64,000 bases of DNA from contig NZ_BAZX01000007.1 in assembly GCF_001310955.1 (NCBI RefSeq), positions 93,784 through 157,783 on the forward strand, given 5' to 3'. Of the stretch, positions 27,431 to 35,919 are shown one piece after another. The stretch is from Marinifilum fragile JCM 15579 (GTDB lineage: Bacteria; Bacteroidota; Bacteroidia; Bacteroidales; Marinifilaceae). Below the pieces are notes generated by a model, which had not been told where the DNA came from, searched no databases, and worked only from the letters and a program-made list of their open reading frames with translations. Made by a program: the position numbers and the translations under genes. Position 1 is the first letter of the stretch, and the number at the start of each line of letters is the position of its first letter.

Positions 27431-27444
27431 TGAGAATATTCTCA
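27431..27444. promoter_or_regulatory. Perfect 14-bp palindrome, likely operator of the DUF134 operon
   Basis: TGAGAATATTCTCA is fully symmetric and lies 25 bp before the DUF134 start. It is a good candidate site for autoregulation by the helix-turn-helix DUF134 protein (inference). Confidence 0.55.
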
Positions 27445-27469
27445 ATAAGTTTGTTTTAAAATTACTGAT

Positions 27470-27873
27470 ATGCCACGACGTACAAGATTAAGAAAGGTTG
27501 TAGAACCTCCACGATTTAAAGGATATAGACCTTATGGTGTAAATTCAAAAAGACGAGAGTCTATTGAGTTGCTTTATGAAGAATACGAAGCCATTAAGCT
27601 GGCGGATTACGATTTGATGAATCATAAGGAAGCAGCAGAAATTATGGGGATTTCACGTCCTACTTTTGCCAGAATCTATGAAGCAGCAAGGCGAAAAATT
27701 GCTCAGGCCTTGGTTGAAACAAAAAACATTAAAACAGTATATGGCAATGCATTATGGATAAAGATTGGTTTGTATGTAACAAATGTCACGCTCGTTTTAA
27801 CATTCCTAAAACAATGACAAGTGATAAATGTCCCGCATGCAATTCCAATGATATAGAATCTTTAAATAAATAA
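27470..27873 (+). pseudogene. DUF134 (helix-turn-helix plus zinc ribbon) regulator, frameshifted by one missing base
   Basis: DUF134 proteins are putative DNA-binding regulators common in anaerobes. The first frame has the family start MPRRTRLRKVVEPP and a helix-turn-helix (KEAAEIMGISRPTFARIYEAARRK, about residues 55-78). It shifts after TVYGNAL at about 27752. The -1 frame contains the expected C-terminal zinc ribbon, with CNKCHARF and CPACNSNDI, and stops at 27873. One extra A (TTATGG to TTAATGG) joins them. The repaired protein has about 134 residues and ends 5 bp before the first NifX-like gene, so it heads that operon. Confidence 0.85.
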
Positions 27874-27878
27874 GACCG

Positions 27879-28196
27879 ATGAAAACAATAATAACAGCAA
27901 CAGGAAAAGGAGAAGAGCAACTATTTGATTTGCGTTTTGGACGTGCAGCTTGGTTCTGCATTTACGATGATGCAACAGATAGCATGGAGTTTTTCGAAAA
28001 TAAACACGTAGATGCTCCATCAGGGGCAGGAGGTAAAGTGGTAGAAGATGTTGTTGAGTTGGGAGTGTCAAGAGTTATTTCAGGAGATTTTGGACCTAAA
28101 GCGAAAGATTTATTGGAAAAATTCGATATACAAATGGTGATTCTGAACGATGATCGCAAAACAATTAAAGAGATTGTAGAGAATTTTAAATCATAA
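27879..28196 (+). CDS. NifX/NifB-family Mo-Fe-cluster-binding-like protein (1)
   Basis: A 105-residue single-domain protein of the dinitrogenase iron-molybdenum cofactor biosynthesis family (Nitro_FeMo-Co). It has the family layout: a beta strand start, LFDLRFGRAAWFCIYD with the ligand-pocket region, APSGAGGKVVEDVVELGV and a GDFGPKA loop. Relatives outside nitrogen fixers include the orange protein, which holds a Mo-Cu-S cluster. There are no nif structural genes here, so nitrogen fixation is not implied. It is followed by DUF5320 and a second paralogue. Confidence 0.88.
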   Translation: MKTIITATGKGEEQLFDLRFGRAAWFCIYDDATDSMEFFENKHVDAPSGAGGKVVEDVVELGVSRVISGDFGPKAKDLLEKFDIQMVILNDDRKTIKEIVENFKS

Positions 28197-28208
28197 AAAC
28201 AATTTGTT

Positions 28209-28388
28209 ATGCCACGAATGGATAAAACCGGACCCGATGGAAATGGTTGTAGAACAGGGCGCGGATTAGGAAAATGTCGAAGTAAGGATGACGGAACATT
28301 ATTAGATAAACTTGGTAAGGGCTTAGGCTTAAAAAGAAGAAGTGGCGGAGGAGTAGGAAAGCAAAGAAGGATAAAAAGCGGCGAATAA
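28209..28388 (+). CDS. DUF5320 small basic protein
   Basis: A 59-residue peptide with the recognisable DUF5320 start MPRMDKTGPDGNGCRTGRG, followed by LGKC. The tail is rich in Lys, Arg and Gly. Genes of this family regularly lie beside NifX-like and MinD-like genes in anaerobes; the function is unknown. It fits neatly between the two NifX-like genes with 12- and 32-bp gaps. Confidence 0.8.
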   Translation: MPRMDKTGPDGNGCRTGRGLGKCRSKDDGTLLDKLGKGLGLKRRSGGGVGKQRRIKSGE

Positions 28389-28420
28389 GTAATCTCTAAA
28401 AAGAACTAAAATCATAAACA

Positions 28421-28759
28421 ATGAAGAAAAAAATCGCAATACCAGTAAAGGAAGGCGTATTAGATTCGCATTTTGGACATTGTAGCCATTTTGCATTAAT
28501 TGATGTCGAAGAAAAAGAAATAATTGCAGAGGAGTTGGTTGAAGCACCTCCACATGTACCAGGAAAATTGCCTCCATTTTTGGCTAATCTTGGAGTAACC
28601 GATGTTCTTGCTGGTGGAATGGGGGCGAGAGCCATTGAAATATTTAATGCCAACAATGTAAATGTTTTTGTGGGTGCTCCTGCATTACAGGCAAAAGAGT
28701 TGGTTACCGGGTTCTTAAATGAAACCATTGAATTTAATGCTAACTGTTGTGATCACTAA
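28421..28759 (+). CDS. NifX/NifB-family Mo-Fe-cluster-binding-like protein (2)
   Basis: A 112-residue paralogue of the protein at 27879, with the clearer family core LDSHFGHCSHFALIDVEEKE, EAPPHVPGKLPPFLANLGVTD and AGGMGARAIEIF. It ends in NCCDH, a possible extra metal-binding tail. In relatives this fold binds Mo- or Fe-containing clusters. Within this operon it is the best candidate for an orange-protein-like cluster carrier (inference). Confidence 0.88.
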   Translation: MKKKIAIPVKEGVLDSHFGHCSHFALIDVEEKEIIAEELVEAPPHVPGKLPPFLANLGVTDVLAGGMGARAIEIFNANNVNVFVGAPALQAKELVTGFLNETIEFNANCCDH

Positions 28760-28774
28760 TTACCTTAGTTTAAT

Positions 28775-29620
28775 ATGAATTCGGAATGTTTAGCTTGTCA
28801 GGCTAAAACAATAAATCATATTGCAAATAAATTCGGATCAGATAAGAAAGCGACTGCTAAATTTAAAGAGGAAGCAAATTACATTGTTGCCAATAGTCAG
28901 TCGCTTCCTACTCCTTATTCTGGTTTGTTACTACATCGTCTGGCAAAGAGAATTTTTAAAACCGAGAATTTATATGCCAACGAAAAGCTAAAGGCAAATA
29001 AACTTCTTCATCTTAATTATTCGTACTGGAAATCTCTTGTTTCAAAATCTGAAAATCCATTGCATTTAGCGGCAAAGTTGGCTGTGATTGGCAATATTAT
29101 TGATTATGGAGCTCATTCAGTCCCTGATGATATTGTATCTGAAATTAATCATCTTTTAGACAAGGAATTCGCATTAAATGAGAGCGAAGAAATGTTTGAG
29201 GTAATAAAGAATGCCAAAACTGTTCTATACTTAGGAGATAACGCTGGAGAAATTGTTTTTGACAAACTCTTTATTGAGACTTTAAATCATCCTAACTTAA
29301 CCTTTGTGGTAAGAGGCGAACCAATTATCAATGACGTTACTTTCGAAGATTCTCAGTTTGTAAAAATGGAGGATGTGTGCAAGGTGATCTCTAATGGACA
29401 TGATGCCCCTTCAACTCTATTGGAAAATTGTTCAAGAGAACTCCAAAACTTATACAGAGATGCTGATGTGGTTATATCCAAAGGGCAAGGGAATTTGGAA
29501 GGCCTTCTGAATGAGAAAAGGGACAAGTTGTTTTTTATGCTAATGGCAAAATGTGATTTAATAGCAGCTAAGCTTGGAGTTAAGAAAAGAGATTTAGTGA
29601 TTAAGCAAAACAAGAAATAG
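28775..29620 (+). CDS. DUF89 (ARMT1/damage-control phosphatase-like) protein
   Basis: A 281-residue DUF89 protein. It starts with the CLACQ cysteine pair often seen in the archaeal/anaerobe subgroup. It then shows NPLHLAAKLAVIGNIIDYG, the metal/phosphate-site motif YLGDNAGEIVFDKL, VRGEPIINDVTFED and VISKGQGNLEGL. Members hydrolyse phosphometabolites in other organisms; the substrate here is unknown. It sits 15 bp after the second NifX-like gene and 4 bp before the first MinD-like gene, so it clearly belongs to this operon. Confidence 0.87.
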   Translation: MNSECLACQAKTINHIANKFGSDKKATAKFKEEANYIVANSQSLPTPYSGLLLHRLAKRIFKTENLYANEKLKANKLLHLNYSYWKSLVSKSENPLHLAAKLAVIGNIIDYGAHSVPDDIVSEINHLLDKEFALNESEEMFEVIKNAKTVLYLGDNAGEIVFDKLFIETLNHPNLTFVVRGEPIINDVTFEDSQFVKMEDVCKVISNGHDAPSTLLENCSRELQNLYRDADVVISKGQGNLEGLLNEKRDKLFFMLMAKCDLIAAKLGVKKRDLVIKQNKK

Positions 29621-29624
29621 AATT

Positions 29625-30500
29625 ATGAGCTATAAAATAGCCGTATGCAGTGGCAAAGGAGGAACGGGCAAAACAACCGTTGCGGTTAATCTTTTTTCAA
29701 CAATACAAACGAAGTGGACAAAAAATGTACAGTTAATCGATTGTGATGTAGAGGAGCCTAACGATTTGCTATTCTTTAAGGATGCTAAAGTAATTAACCG
29801 CTCAATAGTAAATCAGCTTGTTCCTGTAATTGATGAATCGCAATGTACTTTTTGCCGCAAGTGTGAAGAGTATTGTGAATTTAATGCCATATCAATTATT
29901 CCATCGGTAAAATATGCATCAGTTGATCCCAACATGTGCCATTCTTGTGGTGCTTGTTTGCATGCTTGTAGGTTTGGTGCAATTCAAGAGCAACAACATC
30001 CCATTGGAGAGTTAACCAACTATTCCAGAGGAAATCAAACTGATATTCTTGAAGGAAGTCTGAAAATTGGCTCTCCAATGCAGACAAAAATCATAAAGGA
30101 GTTAAAGGTGAATGCAAGTGATGAATCGGATATTTTAATTTACGATGCACCTCCGGGAACAAGTTGCCCGGTTGTAGAAACTGTATCCGTTGCAGACTTT
30201 GTTATTTTGGTGACTGAGCCTACACCTTTTGGTCTTTACGATTTGCGTTTGACTGTTAGTTTGATGAAGGAAATGCGGAAAGACTTTGGAATTGTGGTAA
30301 ATAAAGCAGGATTGGGTGATAGAGAGGTTTATGCTTACATAAAAGAGGAAGATATTGAATTGCTGGCAGAAATTCCATTTAATCGAGAGTATGCCGGTCA
30401 ATATGCACAAGGTAAACTTCTTTCTGATATACCACCTCTAATAGAACAGGAATACCTGAAACTGGCAATTTATCTGAAAAACAGAATGCATCATGATTGA
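29625..30500 (+). CDS. MinD/Mrp-like P-loop ATPase with two 4Fe-4S motifs (1)
   Basis: A 291-residue MinD/ParA-superfamily ATPase with the deviant Walker A SGKGGTGKTT (about residue 9). An inserted ferredoxin domain (about 65-115) bears CTFCRKCEEYC and CHSCGACLHAC, two 4Fe-4S sites. The Walker B-like region YDAPPGTSCPVV follows. Such proteins handle Fe-S or other metal clusters and are standard partners of NifX-like proteins in ORP-type operons. The gene overlaps its paralogue by 8 bp. Confidence 0.9.
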   Translation: MSYKIAVCSGKGGTGKTTVAVNLFSTIQTKWTKNVQLIDCDVEEPNDLLFFKDAKVINRSIVNQLVPVIDESQCTFCRKCEEYCEFNAISIIPSVKYASVDPNMCHSCGACLHACRFGAIQEQQHPIGELTNYSRGNQTDILEGSLKIGSPMQTKIIKELKVNASDESDILIYDAPPGTSCPVVETVSVADFVILVTEPTPFGLYDLRLTVSLMKEMRKDFGIVVNKAGLGDREVYAYIKEEDIELLAEIPFNREYAGQYAQGKLLSDIPPLIEQEYLKLAIYLKNRMHHD

Positions 30501-31377
30501 AATAACAATATTAAGTGGGAAAGGCGGAACTGGTAAAACTGGCATTACAGCGGCTTTTGCAAGTTTGGCTAAGAATACTGTTTTTGCAGATATCGATGTT
30601 GATGCACCAGATTTACATCTGATTTTGAAGCCGGAAATTAAGGAAGAGAATCAATTTTTGGGTGCAAGAATTGCCACAATCAATAGACAAGTATGTACCA
30701 ATTGTGGTTTGTGTAAAAAGGAGTGTAGATTTGATGCAATTCACTATAGAGCAGAAGGAGGTTTGGAGATAAATCCTTTCGAATGCGAAGGATGTCGTCT
30801 TTGTGAAAGGATCTGTCCTGTTCAGGCAATCAGTTCAGAACACAGTACCAACAATCATTGGTATGTTTCCAATACTCGATTTGGAACCATGTTACATGCT
30901 AAAATGGGGCCAGGAGAGGAGAATTCAGGAAAGTTGGTTACTACGGTAAGAAAAAATGCCAAGGAAAAAGCACGTGAACAAAATGCTGATTTTCTTTTGA
31001 ATGATGGTCCTCCGGGAGTTGGTTGTTCTGCAATTGCTTCACTTACAGGAGTTGATAAAGTGATATTGGTAACTGAACCCAGCAAATCAGGTTTTCATGA
31101 TGCCGTAAGATTAATTGAACTGGTTCAGAAGTTTAATATCGCATTGTATGCAGTGATAAACAAATGTGATATCAATTCTGAAATCACGAAGCAAATGGAA
31201 AGCTTCTTTCTTACACAAGGCATTCAACTTTTAGGAAAAATTCCATTTGACGAAGATATGGTGAATGCCATTGTAAATCAAAAATCAATCATTGAATATC
31301 GACCAGATTCGGAAATTGCCGGGAAGATTGAGGAAATGTGGAACAAAGTAACTGAACCAATTAAAGAATTAAAATGA
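30493..31377 (+). CDS. MinD/Mrp-like P-loop ATPase with two 4Fe-4S motifs (2)
   Basis: A 294-residue paralogue of the preceding protein: Walker A LSGKGGTGKTG, ferredoxin-like insert CTNCGLCKKEC and CEGCRLCERIC, and NDGPPGVGCSAIAS. Two adjacent but non-identical copies suggest a heterodimeric ATPase. The coding region overlaps the previous gene by 8 bp and the next by 4 bp, indicating translational coupling. Confidence 0.9.
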   Translation: MIEITILSGKGGTGKTGITAAFASLAKNTVFADIDVDAPDLHLILKPEIKEENQFLGARIATINRQVCTNCGLCKKECRFDAIHYRAEGGLEINPFECEGCRLCERICPVQAISSEHSTNNHWYVSNTRFGTMLHAKMGPGEENSGKLVTTVRKNAKEKAREQNADFLLNDGPPGVGCSAIASLTGVDKVILVTEPSKSGFHDAVRLIELVQKFNIALYAVINKCDINSEITKQMESFFLTQGIQLLGKIPFDEDMVNAIVNQKSIIEYRPDSEIAGKIEEMWNKVTEPIKELK

Positions 31378-31796
31378 TAGAAGGAGAGTGTCTAATAAGA
31401 CCTAGATATGGAGAGGTTGATCAGATGGGTTATGTGTACCATGCCAATTATGTAGATTACTGCCATTTTGCGCGAACCGAGTTGATGCGATCATTTGGGA
31501 TAAATGATAAGGTGTTGGAAGAGAATGGAATAATGATGCCGGTAATTGAAATGAATCTGAAGTATAAAAAGCCGGTAGGTTACGATGATGAAGTTAGAAT
31601 AATTACCAGTATTCACAACATGCCAGATACCAGAATGAAATTTGACTTTAGATTCGAAAACTCGAAAGGTGAGACAGTCTGTTTGGCTAAGACTACAGTT
31701 GTTTTTGTGGATAGCAGTAATCGAAAACCTAAAAGAGTTCCTGCTATGATAAGTGAAGCTTTACAGTCTCGAATCCTGCAAGGTCAAGATTTTTAA
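31374..31796 (+). CDS. YbgC-type acyl-CoA thioesterase (4HBT hot-dog fold)
   Basis: A 140-residue hot-dog fold thioesterase. RYGEVDQMGYVYHANYVDY (about 10-28) holds the conserved catalytic Asp of the YbgC/4-hydroxybenzoyl-CoA group. It starts in an ATGA overlap with the second MinD-like ATPase, so it is part of the same transcript. Whether its role is connected with the metal-cluster proteins or just co-expressed is open. Confidence 0.88.
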   Translation: MIEGECLIRPRYGEVDQMGYVYHANYVDYCHFARTELMRSFGINDKVLEENGIMMPVIEMNLKYKKPVGYDDEVRIITSIHNMPDTRMKFDFRFENSKGETVCLAKTTVVFVDSSNRKPKRVPAMISEALQSRILQGQDF

Positions 31797-31805
31797 TTGA
31801 AGAGA

Positions 31806-31919
31806 TCAAGACCTTTTCCTAAAAACATACAGACTTGTCGAAAAAAAAGTCAAGACTTTATTTTTTTAGGTCAAGACTTTTTTAAAAAACATCTAGACTT
31901 TATTTTAAAATGTCTTGAT
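31806..31919. repeat. Six phased 21/22-bp repeats with GTCAAGAC core and A/T tracts
   Basis: Cores begin at 31806 (TCAAGAC), 31828 (TACAGAC), 31850 (TCAAGAC), 31871 (TCAAGAC), 31892 (TCTAGAC) and 31913 (TCTTGAT), with spacings of 22, 22, 21, 21 and 21 bp. Each core is followed by runs of A or T. The spacing equals two helical turns, so cores and A-tracts fall on one face of the DNA. Lies just after the thioesterase gene. Confidence 0.65.
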
Positions 31920-32029
31920 ATTATTTGTTAATTACTTGAATTCAATTAAAAATATCCGTCAAAGAATTTGAAAATATAAGTGTAGTAGCGTGATCATGTC
32001 CTTAATATTTGGGTTATAGGCATGATTAA

Positions 32030-32059
32030 AAAAAGCAGGATCAATTGATCCTGCTTTTT
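32030..32059. terminator. Bidirectional terminator between the ORP-like operon and SulP
   Basis: A perfect 30-bp palindrome (AAAAAGCAGGATCAA and its complement) with A and T ends serves both convergent transcripts. Confidence 0.88.
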
Positions 32060-32080
32060 ACATTAAACACCAACTTGGTA

Positions 32081-33706
32081 TTATAATTTTTCTTTAGCTC
32101 TTTTAAGTGCTTCTTCAAAATTGTCACAAATGTCCTTCTCAGAAATATAGTCGGCAATTTCACATCTTTCCAGCTCAAGTCTTACCTCTTTATTTACGCC
32201 AGACAATATGATCTTTGTTTTACGATCAGATAGATTTTTAATTATTTCTGAAAAATTTCTAATCCCAGTAGCATCAATAAAAGGAACGTGTCGCATTCTA
32301 ATGATTAAAACTGAGGTAGAATGCTTTAGTTCTCTTAAAGTTTCCTGATATCTTTTGGCTGCAGCAAAAAAGAAAGGACCACTAATTTCATAAATTTCTA
32401 TCTCTTTTGGGATAAGATTGTAATTCTGAATTTCATCAGATTCAGTCTCAACAGGCATCACACCATTGATTTTAGACATGCGATACATGAAAATCAGGGC
32501 AGCTAAAACAATTCCAAACTCAATGGCTACAGTAAGGTCAACCAATACGGTAAGGAAGAATGTAGTTAGTAAAACGATTATATCGAAACGCGATCCCCTT
32601 AAAATAGATCGGAATGAACGCCATTCGCTCATATTGTATGAAACAACAATAAGAATACCAGCTAAACATGACATTGGAATCAGTTTTGCCCATTTTCCAA
32701 ATACCAACATGATCAGTAAAAGCGTTAGGGCATGAACAAGTCCTGCAATAGGAGTTCGTCCGCCATTTTTTACATTGGTAGCAGTTCTGGCAATGGCACC
32801 TGTTGCAGGAATTCCACCAAAAATAGGAGAGAAGATATTGGCAATACCTTGGGCAATAAGCTCTGTGTTCGAGCGATGATTTCCACCAATCATACCATCA
32901 GCAACCACTGCTGAAAGCAGGATTCAATTGCACCCAAAATGGCAATGGTTAGCGCAGGCTGAAAATAGTTGTGCACCAAGCTCCAATCGATATTTGGCAT
33001 GTCAAATGAAATAGAGTTAGGTATTTCTCCATATATCGATTCTATGGTATTTACAGGCAATTCTAAAACCTGAACCAATACAGTCATAGTGATAATGGCA
33101 ATAAACGATCCTGGGATTTTCGGGATTAGTTTCCCGGCATACAGACTTATTAAAATGGTTCCAATACTAATGGCAACAGCATAGATATTAATACTATCCA
33201 GATTTGAGAAATAACAAAGCCATTTTTCAATGAATTCTGAAGGAACAGAATCAATATCTAAGCCAAATGCGGCCTTAATTTGAGTAGAAAAAATTACCAA
33301 GCAATACCAGATGTAAAACCAACAATCAAAGGATGTGGAATAAACTTTAGGACTGCACCCAAGCGAAGTAAACCAAAGAGAACGAGTATAATACCTGCTA
33401 GAAAGGTAGATATCATTAAGCCATCTAACCCGTACTGACTTACAATACCATAAACAATAACGATAAAGCTCCTGTAGGTCCTCCAATTTGAACTCTACTA
33501 CCGCCTAAAAACGAAATTAAAAATCCGGCAATAATTGCAGTTATCAACCCTTTTTCTGGTGAAACACCAGATGCCACCGCAAAAGCAATTGCCAACGGAA
33601 GTGCCACAATACCTACAATTATACCTGCGAATAAATCTTTTTGAAAAGATTGAGAATTATAGCCTTTTAAAACTGAAAACAGTTTAGGCTTGAAGATCGA
33701 TTTCAT
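32081..33706 (-). pseudogene. SulP family anion transporter with STAS domain, broken by three single-base deletions
   Basis: SulP proteins carry sulfate, bicarbonate or other anions. Coding pieces in three frames join into one full-length protein: N-part [22 protein letters not shown] to GGPTGA, middle part IFSTQIKAAFGLD to ILGAIES, and C-part VVADGMIGGNHRSNTELIAQG followed by the STAS domain (VPFIDATGIRNFSE). Breaks lie at about 33465, 33300 and 32920. Each is repaired by lengthening a run by one (TTT to TTTT, TT to TTT, CC to CCC on the coding strand), giving [25 protein letters not shown] and ESLLSAVVADG. The intact protein would be about 542 residues. Real decay is possible, but the pattern favours sequence error. 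Confidence 0.85.
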
Positions 33707-33947
33707 TGAAAATTGATATTAATTAAGCTGCAAAAGTAATGCTAAACAGCTCTCGTTGTTCTCTGTTATTGATAAATTTTCAGATTAGTGCTTAAATTTT
33801 ATTTACGGATAAAAATATCTGTAATTGTTTGGTTATTAGGTGTGATTTCTAGCTTTTTGATCTATTGTGAATTAGATAAAAAAAAGATAAGCTTGTATAA
33901 ATAAAAGCAAGGGTAAAATAAGATATTTACGAAAGAGATTTAAATTG
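33707..33947. other. Intergenic region between divergent SulP and ThrE-like genes
   Basis: AT-rich spacer holding both promoters. I see no gene or clear hairpin in it. Confidence 0.4.
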
Positions 33948-33955
33948 TATTTTTG
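33948..33955 (+). promoter_or_regulatory. -7 promoter element before the ThrE-like gene
   Basis: TATTTTTG fits TAnnTTTG and lies 54 bp before the start codon. Confidence 0.4.
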
Positions 33956-34009
33956 TGCGATTTTTGATTACAATAGCCGTAGTGGCTGTTTTAAAATGGT
34001 AAGAGAATA

Positions 34010-35230
34010 ATGCAAATACCTCAGCAATACAAATTTATTGTGCAACTAGGGAAAGCACTTCATACTTATGGAGTGCCATCATATAAATCACAGATATATT
34101 TAAGCGAAATTTCCGAAAAGAAAGGAATTAAAGGCAGTTTTATGGATACGCCTACCTGGATTAACTACGTATTTTACGAGGAAGATGATCATACCTTCAA
34201 CTATGTGGAATGTGTGCCTCCTGGAGAACTGAATCTGGGTGCATTATCTAAAATCGTGGAAATCACCAATAATGTATTGTCAAATAAAATTAGTTTTGAA
34301 GAAGCCAAACAGGCCATTGAGAACATAAAAACCGCTCCTTTGGGTTATGGTAAGCTAATCGAGCTGTTTGCATTTATGACATCTGCTGGAGCCTTTAGTA
34401 TTATTCTAGATACAAGTTGGGTTTCTGCACTTCTTGCATTTTTACTTGGGGCAGTGGTATATGGAATTACCTTATTTGCACAAAAATCTAATTATGTGCG
34501 CAGTACATTGGAATCACTTGTTGCATTCACAGTTACCATAATAACTGGTTTGTTGGCCTTAAAGTTTGAGCAGATTAATATCTCCATGACAATTTTGGCG
34601 TCAATTATTGTTTTTATTCCAGGATTATCCATCACAACGGCATTAGAGGAAATCACTTCTCGTAGTTTGGTTTCCGGAACAGCAAAACTCTTTGACGCGT
34701 TGGTATCTTTATTCAAGCAATTTTTTGGTGTTGTTCTTGGACTTGCAGTGCTTTCCAGCTTTGTTGATTTGAGTCCTAATGATGTAGTAAATGATGTTCC
34801 AAATTGGATAGATTATTTTGCGATAATATTACTTGCCTTAAGTTTATTGCCTGTATTTAAAGTACGCCCCAAAGACTTGTTGTTTTGCGTGATAGCTGGA
34901 TTTGCAAGTTACTACACCACAACTTTATTTGATTTTACAGGTATTCTAATTAGTATTTTTATCGGAACAATTGTAGCGGTAAGCTGTAGCAAACTATTCA
35001 GCAAAATTACAAAAGCACCAGAATTGGTTTATTTGGTTCCAGGAATAATTATGCTGGTTCCAGGAAGTAAAGCATTTATTGGATTGAGCAGTGTGTTTTT
35101 ACACGCAGGGAATTCTTACAGCAATATGGGAGAACAAATCCTGTATATTTTTATGGGAATTATTGGAGGGTTAATTTTTTCAGGTAGCTTTATTGATAGA
35201 AGAAACAACATTGTGTTGAATACAAAATAA
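34010..35230 (+). CDS. Threonine/serine exporter family protein (ThrE-like, fused DUF1212-DUF3815)
   Basis: A 406-residue membrane protein. The N-terminal ~110 residues form the cytoplasmic part of DUF1212 (GVPSYKSQIYLSEISEKKG), followed by about ten helices covering both the ThrE core and the C-terminal ThrE_2 region (APELVYLVPGIIMLVPGSKAF is typical). In corynebacteria ThrE exports threonine and serine; fused single-chain versions are usual in bacteria. Substrate is inferred from family only. A bidirectional terminator follows. Confidence 0.87.
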   Translation: MQIPQQYKFIVQLGKALHTYGVPSYKSQIYLSEISEKKGIKGSFMDTPTWINYVFYEEDDHTFNYVECVPPGELNLGALSKIVEITNNVLSNKISFEEAKQAIENIKTAPLGYGKLIELFAFMTSAGAFSIILDTSWVSALLAFLLGAVVYGITLFAQKSNYVRSTLESLVAFTVTIITGLLALKFEQINISMTILASIIVFIPGLSITTALEEITSRSLVSGTAKLFDALVSLFKQFFGVVLGLAVLSSFVDLSPNDVVNDVPNWIDYFAIILLALSLLPVFKVRPKDLLFCVIAGFASYYTTTLFDFTGILISIFIGTIVAVSCSKLFSKITKAPELVYLVPGIIMLVPGSKAFIGLSSVFLHAGNSYSNMGEQILYIFMGIIGGLIFSGSFIDRRNNIVLNTK

Positions 35231-35232
35231 AA

Positions 35233-35259
35233 AAGGAGAAAGTTGAATGCTTTCTCCTT
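35233..35259. terminator. Bidirectional terminator
   Basis: AAGGAGAAAG and CTTTCTCCTT form a perfect 10-bp stem with a 7-nt loop between convergent genes, with A-rich and T-rich flanks. Confidence 0.85.
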
Positions 35260-35267
35260 CATTATCT

Positions 35268-35729
35268 TTATTTCTTTTCTGGAAACTTATAGTAGATTTT
35301 ATTTACCATTTTCCATCCATTGGAAAATTTGTATAGTGAGATATAATCAGCGTAAGTTAGTTTTTTGCCAATATAGAATTGAATCTTTGCTACTGCTGCA
35401 TTGCCAGTAATATCGATGTTCTCGAATTTAACACTAACTTTTTTATCTCCGGTTCGTGGAAATTTTCCGTCAGCCTTTTTCTTTTTGGTTTTCTTTTTCC
35501 ACTCTTCAATCGGCAAACTCCACATGCTATTGTTTTCGCCAATCCCAATTAATCTAAAATCGGGATGGATTCCGGAATCAATTTTATCTAAATCACCTTC
35601 ATTTTGAAGACCATCAACATAAGCTGTTTGAATTACTTGTTTAATTGCCTCTTTTTCTTTTTTAAGATCCTGTGAGAACAATCCAGAACTTAGCATTACA
35701 GCTATTAATAGAAACAAAATCTTTTTCAT
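35268..35729 (-). CDS. Exported NTF2-like protein (putative lumazine-binding type)
   Basis: A 153-residue protein with a clear signal peptide (MKKILFLLIAVMLSSGLFSQ) and an NTF2-like alpha/beta cone fold domain: EKEAIKQVIQTAYVDGLQNEGD, HPDFRLIGI, then the beta-sheet end AKIQFYIGKKLTYADYISLY. This subgroup is common in Bacteroidota periplasm; no catalytic role is established. It is transcribed alone. Confidence 0.82.
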   Translation of the reverse strand: MKKILFLLIAVMLSSGLFSQDLKKEKEAIKQVIQTAYVDGLQNEGDLDKIDSGIHPDFRLIGIGENNSMWSLPIEEWKKKTKKKKADGKFPRTGDKKVSVKFENIDITGNAAVAKIQFYIGKKLTYADYISLYKFSNGWKMVNKIYYKFPEKK

Positions 35730-35919
35730 TTTTTTTGACGTTTTAGGATGAGTAAAATAATTGGTGAAGTTTGAATGATGGTAAATAGCAGAATCATTTT
35801 GAGTTTATAAATATAAGACAATTCAAGATTTGTTACAAAGAAATTTTTTTAACTCTAATAGGTATTCAGGAATCAGCAAATGGCTTACTTCACGCTATAT
35901 TTTTAGTTGTTAAAAACGA

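Noticed and set aside
27879..28759. Nitrogen-fixation locus because of NifX/NifB-like proteins
   Set aside because: No nifHDK or genuine radical-SAM NifB is present. Single-domain members of this family are common in anaerobes that do not fix nitrogen.
31806..31919. CRISPR array
   Set aside because: The repeat core is only 7-8 bp, the spacers are A/T runs rather than unique sequence, and there are no cas genes.
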